Positions 60,705 to 64,000 of a stretch of 64,000 bases of DNA are shown here, piece by piece. This DNA comes from Arenicola marina (taxonomy: Eukaryota; Annelida; Polychaeta; Arenicolidae), in contig OZ025249.1 of assembly GCA_964019135.1 (NCBI GenBank), positions 32,005,759 through 32,069,758 of the forward strand, written 5' to 3'. The notes below the pieces were generated by a model. It was not told the DNA's origin and did no database searches. It was given only the letters and a program-made list of their open reading frames with translations. Positions within the stretch are counted from its first letter, which is position 1. Each line of letters opens with the position of its first letter. Position numbers and translations under genes: made by a program.

Positions 60705-60932
60705 AGGGCCCCAGAGGGGCTTTTTCGACACGGCGACACGGCGATTTTTAAAATCGACAACGCGACATTGGGGTTGTCTTAGAATCGACATGCGACATAA
60801 GACTTAGCGACACGCGACATGGACCTTTTCTTAAAATCGACACACGACATGGACCTTTTCTTAAATCGACTCGCGACATGGACTTTTTCTTAAAATCGAC
60901 ACGCGACACGGCTACTCCCCCTCAGGGGCCCT
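60705..60932. mobile_element. MITE with AGGGCCCC ends and internal TCGACA repeats
   Basis: The left end AGGGCCCCAGAGGGG and the right end in reverse complement AGGGCCCCTGAGGGG match at 14 of 15. The interior is three to four copies of a roughly 36-bp unit with GACATGGACCTTTTCTTAAA and ATCGACACGC. Flanks CTACATG and TTATATG are a weak direct repeat. The TGTCG-rich interior resembles the MITE at 42314-42555. Confidence 0.75.
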
Positions 60933-61316
60933 TATATGGGGGGGGGGGAAGGGGGTGTGCAGTAGTTTCCACGCTTTCCGGTTATACCTGGCTAATTGTG
61001 TCTTGTGAGGCGGAAAACCACGTACATTGTTATCCCGGGAGCGAGCTGTAGGATGTGGTTGGAATCCCGGTCCCGACCCTGTGCGACCCCTGGTGTGGGC
61101 ATTGTCTGCCACCAGGCCCGGTGTTGTCATAGTGGCACTCCATTATGTGGCTTGCCACTCACGTTGTCTACGGTGTTTCGCTGCTATGGACAGCCGTTTG
61201 TCCCCGAACACCCGCCTACCATAACAATGGGCCGCGCGGGATGGGATTATGTCCTGTCAAGCCTTCTCATTATCACCGTCACATCCTTGTTAACCCATAG
61301 CCCTTATAAGGGTTGC

Positions 61317-61352
61317 TGAGCGTGGGGGTGGGGGTGGGGGTGGGGTGAGGGG
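61317..61352. repeat. GGGGGT simple repeat
   Basis: Several copies of TGGGGG in a row in the intron after exon 8. Confidence 0.85.
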
Positions 61353-61484
61353 GGAGGGCGTTGGCTACGACGACCCTGGACATTGTATTGAATGGGATCA
61401 TCGTTGGCATTTAGCTCCGCCTTCGCGTGTAGTCTGATATTCCCATATATATACTGACCAAGACCTCTATTGCCCCTCATGGCC

Positions 61485-61910
61485 GGTCCCCTCCCCTCCC
61501 TCTCCCTCTCCCTCTCTCCCTCTCCCAATCAGGCACTAATATTTCCATATCCAGATTGACATCCCTTCCCTCTCGCCTCCACCCCCTCTCCCCTCCCTCC
61601 CCGCATTTCCCGTCCGTCAAGCACTAATAGTTCCATATCTGGATTCTCCTCTCCTTGCCCTTCCCATCCCCTCCTTCCTTCCCATCCCCTCTTCCCTTCC
61701 CTTGCCATCCTTCTCCATTTCCCCCTCCCCTCCCCTCCTCTCCCCTTCTCTCCCACCTCTTCCCTTACCTCCATCTACTTCCCCACCCGTCCTCTAATCC
61801 CTCTTCCCCGTCGCCCCATAATCCACCCGCTCTATTCTTCCCTCTCCTCCTCCCTCCTCTTCCCTTTCTTTCCCCCCACTTCTCCCTCCACTTCTCCCTC
61901 CACGTCCTCT
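61485..61910. repeat. Pyrimidine-rich tract, about 430 bp
   Basis: Almost uninterrupted C and T on the plus strand (TCCCTCTCCC and CCTTCCC words). ACTAATATTTCCATATCCAG recurs as ACTAATAGTTCCATATCTGG about 90 bp later. It precedes the possible exon 9 and could act as a long polypyrimidine tract. Confidence 0.85.
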
Positions 61911-61961
61911 ATCCAATGTGGGTGATTGCTCCCCACGTCTGGTCACACGGTCCCTGATCAG

Positions 61962-62132
61962 CTGGTCGATACCATTGACCCCGCAAGCCCCTGGGCCGCT
62001 AGGTCCACACCCCCTCAGCATGTCGATCAGTGTGTATATAACCCACGGCCAGAGGGCGGTAAGGTTGGACCCGGGATCTCCACAGAAGTTGGCGACCGAC
62101 TGACCGCTGCTTATAACACAAACCTCGCCTCG
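61962..62132 (+). CDS. Possible exon 9 of the EH-domain gene
   Basis: 171 nt open in phase 0 from CTGATCAG to a good GTGAGT donor, which matches the phase-0 end of exon 8. It encodes LVDTIDPASPWAARSTPPQH and then a Gly/Pro-containing stretch ending AAYNTNLAS. A 430-bp pyrimidine-rich tract precedes it. No domain is recognised, so this is a candidate only. Confidence 0.4.
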
Positions 62133-62334
62133 GTGAGTCCTGCTGCCAGGCTGGTCATGTCGCCGTTGTAACTTGGCAATATGTGCACCATTAGTAATGT
62201 TGTCCGTGTGTGGGGTAGGGTGGTGGGGTGTGGGTGGTCACGGTCAGTCCGGGGTGCCACTGGAGGGGGTCATCAGAAATACGGGGCAGCAGTCCATGCC
62301 CACAGGGTTTTTTGCGACACCGACCTGATGAGAA

Positions 62335-62390
62335 ATGAAATGAAATGCCTTTGTGTTTAACGCCGCTTGTGTGCACGCAAAGACAGGGTA
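62335..62390 (-). mobile_element. SINE-type tail, inverted
   Basis: In reverse complement it reads TGCACACAAGCGGCGTTAAA then CACAAAGGCATTTCATTTCA, the same layout as the tails at 18870 and 51990. No head was recognised. Confidence 0.5.
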
Positions 62391-62754
62391 CACGGGGCCT
62401 CGGAACCTCCCGGGACGGTGATGTTGACTGGATGTAACATACCTCAGATTAGGTTCCTTGGAATAGGATGCACGCTTTTTAATAGTGTTTTAGCACTGCA
62501 AATATGATATTCCATATTGTATTTATAATACAAATATGTTTTCCCTCAGCAGTTTACATATCTGGCTGCATTTAAGTACCACGTCCATGGTGAACATATA
62601 ATTTGATTGCATATGCCTTAACCTTCTGTCCCCTTGCTTTACAAATAGACACCTCGCTAACCTTGTAGTCTATATTACTATAAATCATGACGTGACCATT
62701 CATTTCCGCCTGTCCTCTCATAATCCTCGTCCCCCGCCCACTTTCGCCCCTTCA
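62391..62754. other. Sequence before the terminal array, nothing recognised
   Basis: AT-rich single-copy sequence. No exon following the possible exon 9 was recognised here. Confidence 0.4.
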
Positions 62755-64000
62755 CCCCGTTAGTGTATGCAATGAAATTACCCACCCTGTGAGTGTATAC
62801 AATGACCTGACCTTAGCTTCCTTAGCCTCCCCTTTCCCCTGAGTGTATATGACCTCACCCCCCCTTCACCCCATGAGTATACAATCACATGACCTTCTCC
62901 TTCACTCTGAGTGTATTCAATGACATGACCTCCTTCTTCACCTTTGAGTGTATACAATGACATGACCTCCCCCCTTCACCCTGTCAGTGTATGCAATGAC
63001 ATGACCTCCTCCTTCACCCTGTAAGTGTATAAATTAATGACTTGACCTCCCCCTCCACCCTGTGATAGTATACAATGACATGACCCCCCCCTTCACCCTG
63101 TGAGTGTATACAATGACATGACCTCCCCCTTCACCCTGTGAGTGTATACAATGACATGACCCCCCCTTCACCCTGTGAGTGTATACAATGACTTGACCTC
63201 CCCCTCCACCCTGTGAGTGTATACAATGACTTGACCTCCCCCTTCACCCTGTGAGTGTATACAATGACATGACCCCCCCTTCACCCTGTGAGTGTATACA
63301 ATGACTTGACCTCCCCCTCCACCCTGTGAGTGTATACAATGACATGACCTCCCCCTTCACCCTGTGAGTGTGTACAATGACATGACCCCCCCTTCACCCT
63401 GTGAGTGTATACAATGACGTGACCTCCCCCTTTACCATGTGAGTGTATACAATGACATGACCCCACCTCCACCCTGTGAGTGTATACAATGACATGACCT
63501 CCCCCCTTCACCCTGTGATAATATACAATGACATGACCTCCCCCCTTTACCCTGTCAGTGTATACAATGACATGACCTCCCCTATCACCCTGTGAGTTTA
63601 TGCAATGACATGACCTCCCCCTTCACCCTGTGAGTTTATACAATGACATGACCTCCCCCCTTCACCCTGTGAGTTTATACAATGACATGACCTCCCCCTT
63701 CACCCTGTGAGTGTATACAATGACATGACCTCCCCCTTCACCCTGTGAGTGTATACAATGACATGACCCCCCCTTTCACCCTGTGCGTGTATACAGTGAC
63801 ATGACCCCCCCTTCACCCTGTGAGTGTATACAGTGACATGACCCCCCCTTCACCCTGTGAGTGTATACAATGACATGACCTCCCCCCCCCCCTTCACCCT
63901 GTGATAATATACAATGACATGACCTCCCCCCTTTACCCTGTCAGTGTATACAATGACATGACCTCTCCTATCACCCTGTGAGTTTATGCAATGACATGAC
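62755..64000. repeat. 37-38 bp minisatellite running off the window, about 33 units
   Basis: Unit CACCCTGTGAGTGTATACAA followed by TGACATGACCTCCCCCTT. Length varies mainly in the C run. Units near the left end are more diverged (CTCTGAGTGTATTC), and central units are nearly identical. A block at 63486-63606 with GATAATATACAATG and CTATCACCC recurs at 63893-64000. Confidence 0.96.

Noticed and set aside
62755-64000. CRISPR-like regular repeat
   Set aside because: The units are contiguous and have no unique spacers, and the context is an animal genome. It is a minisatellite.

Overview
This is an animal nuclear genomic window: spliced genes with GT-AG introns, tRNA-derived SINEs, a LINE 3' end, small terminal-inverted-repeat DNA transposons and a very large number of minisatellites. 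Several SINE tails resemble, from memory, the AAAACACCAATTCATTTCAT-type tails common in mollusc genomes. A mollusc, perhaps a gastropod, is therefore my best guess, but this is inference and not proof.

Two protein-coding genes are supported, arranged head to head. On the minus strand, seven exons between 6459 and 10645 give a complete 213-residue V-ATPase 21 kDa proteolipid (subunit c'', ATP6V0B). All splice sites are GT-AG and all phases agree. On the plus strand, starting at 10936 and only 290 bp away, eight exons that join in phase (10936 to 60616) give 271 residues of an EH-domain protein of the intersectin/Eps15 type. It has two EH domains followed by a charged, probably helical tail, and it runs off the right end of the window. 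A ninth exon at 61962-62132 is possible. The shared promoter holds an NRF1-type palindrome and a MiT/TFE-like box. Both products belong to the endosome/lysosome system.

Layout: 1-6250 is intergenic, with two abutting GC-rich minisatellites (491-2988) and a probable MITE. 6459-10645 is ATP6V0B. 10646-10935 is the bidirectional promoter. 10936-64000 is the EH gene, whose third intron (27 kb) holds most of the SINEs, MITEs, a LINE tail and a 2.1 kb C-rich array. Introns 4 to 7 and the 3' part are largely filled with unrelated minisatellites (units of 55, 14, 18, 30, 24, 28, 25, 59, 33 and about 38 bp).

The most interesting signals are tandem duplications that copy splice sites. A 55-bp array of 23 units starts inside exon 4 of the EH gene and repeats its 5' splice site 23 times. 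A 24-bp array of about 34 units ends against the 3' splice site of exon 7. In ATP6V0B, a 66-bp duplication creates a second in-frame acceptor that would add 22 hydrophobic residues with no stop. I saw no CRISPR, no bacterial-type operon and no recognisable retrovirus-like element. Many long open frames in the window are only repeat arrays whose unit lacks stops.
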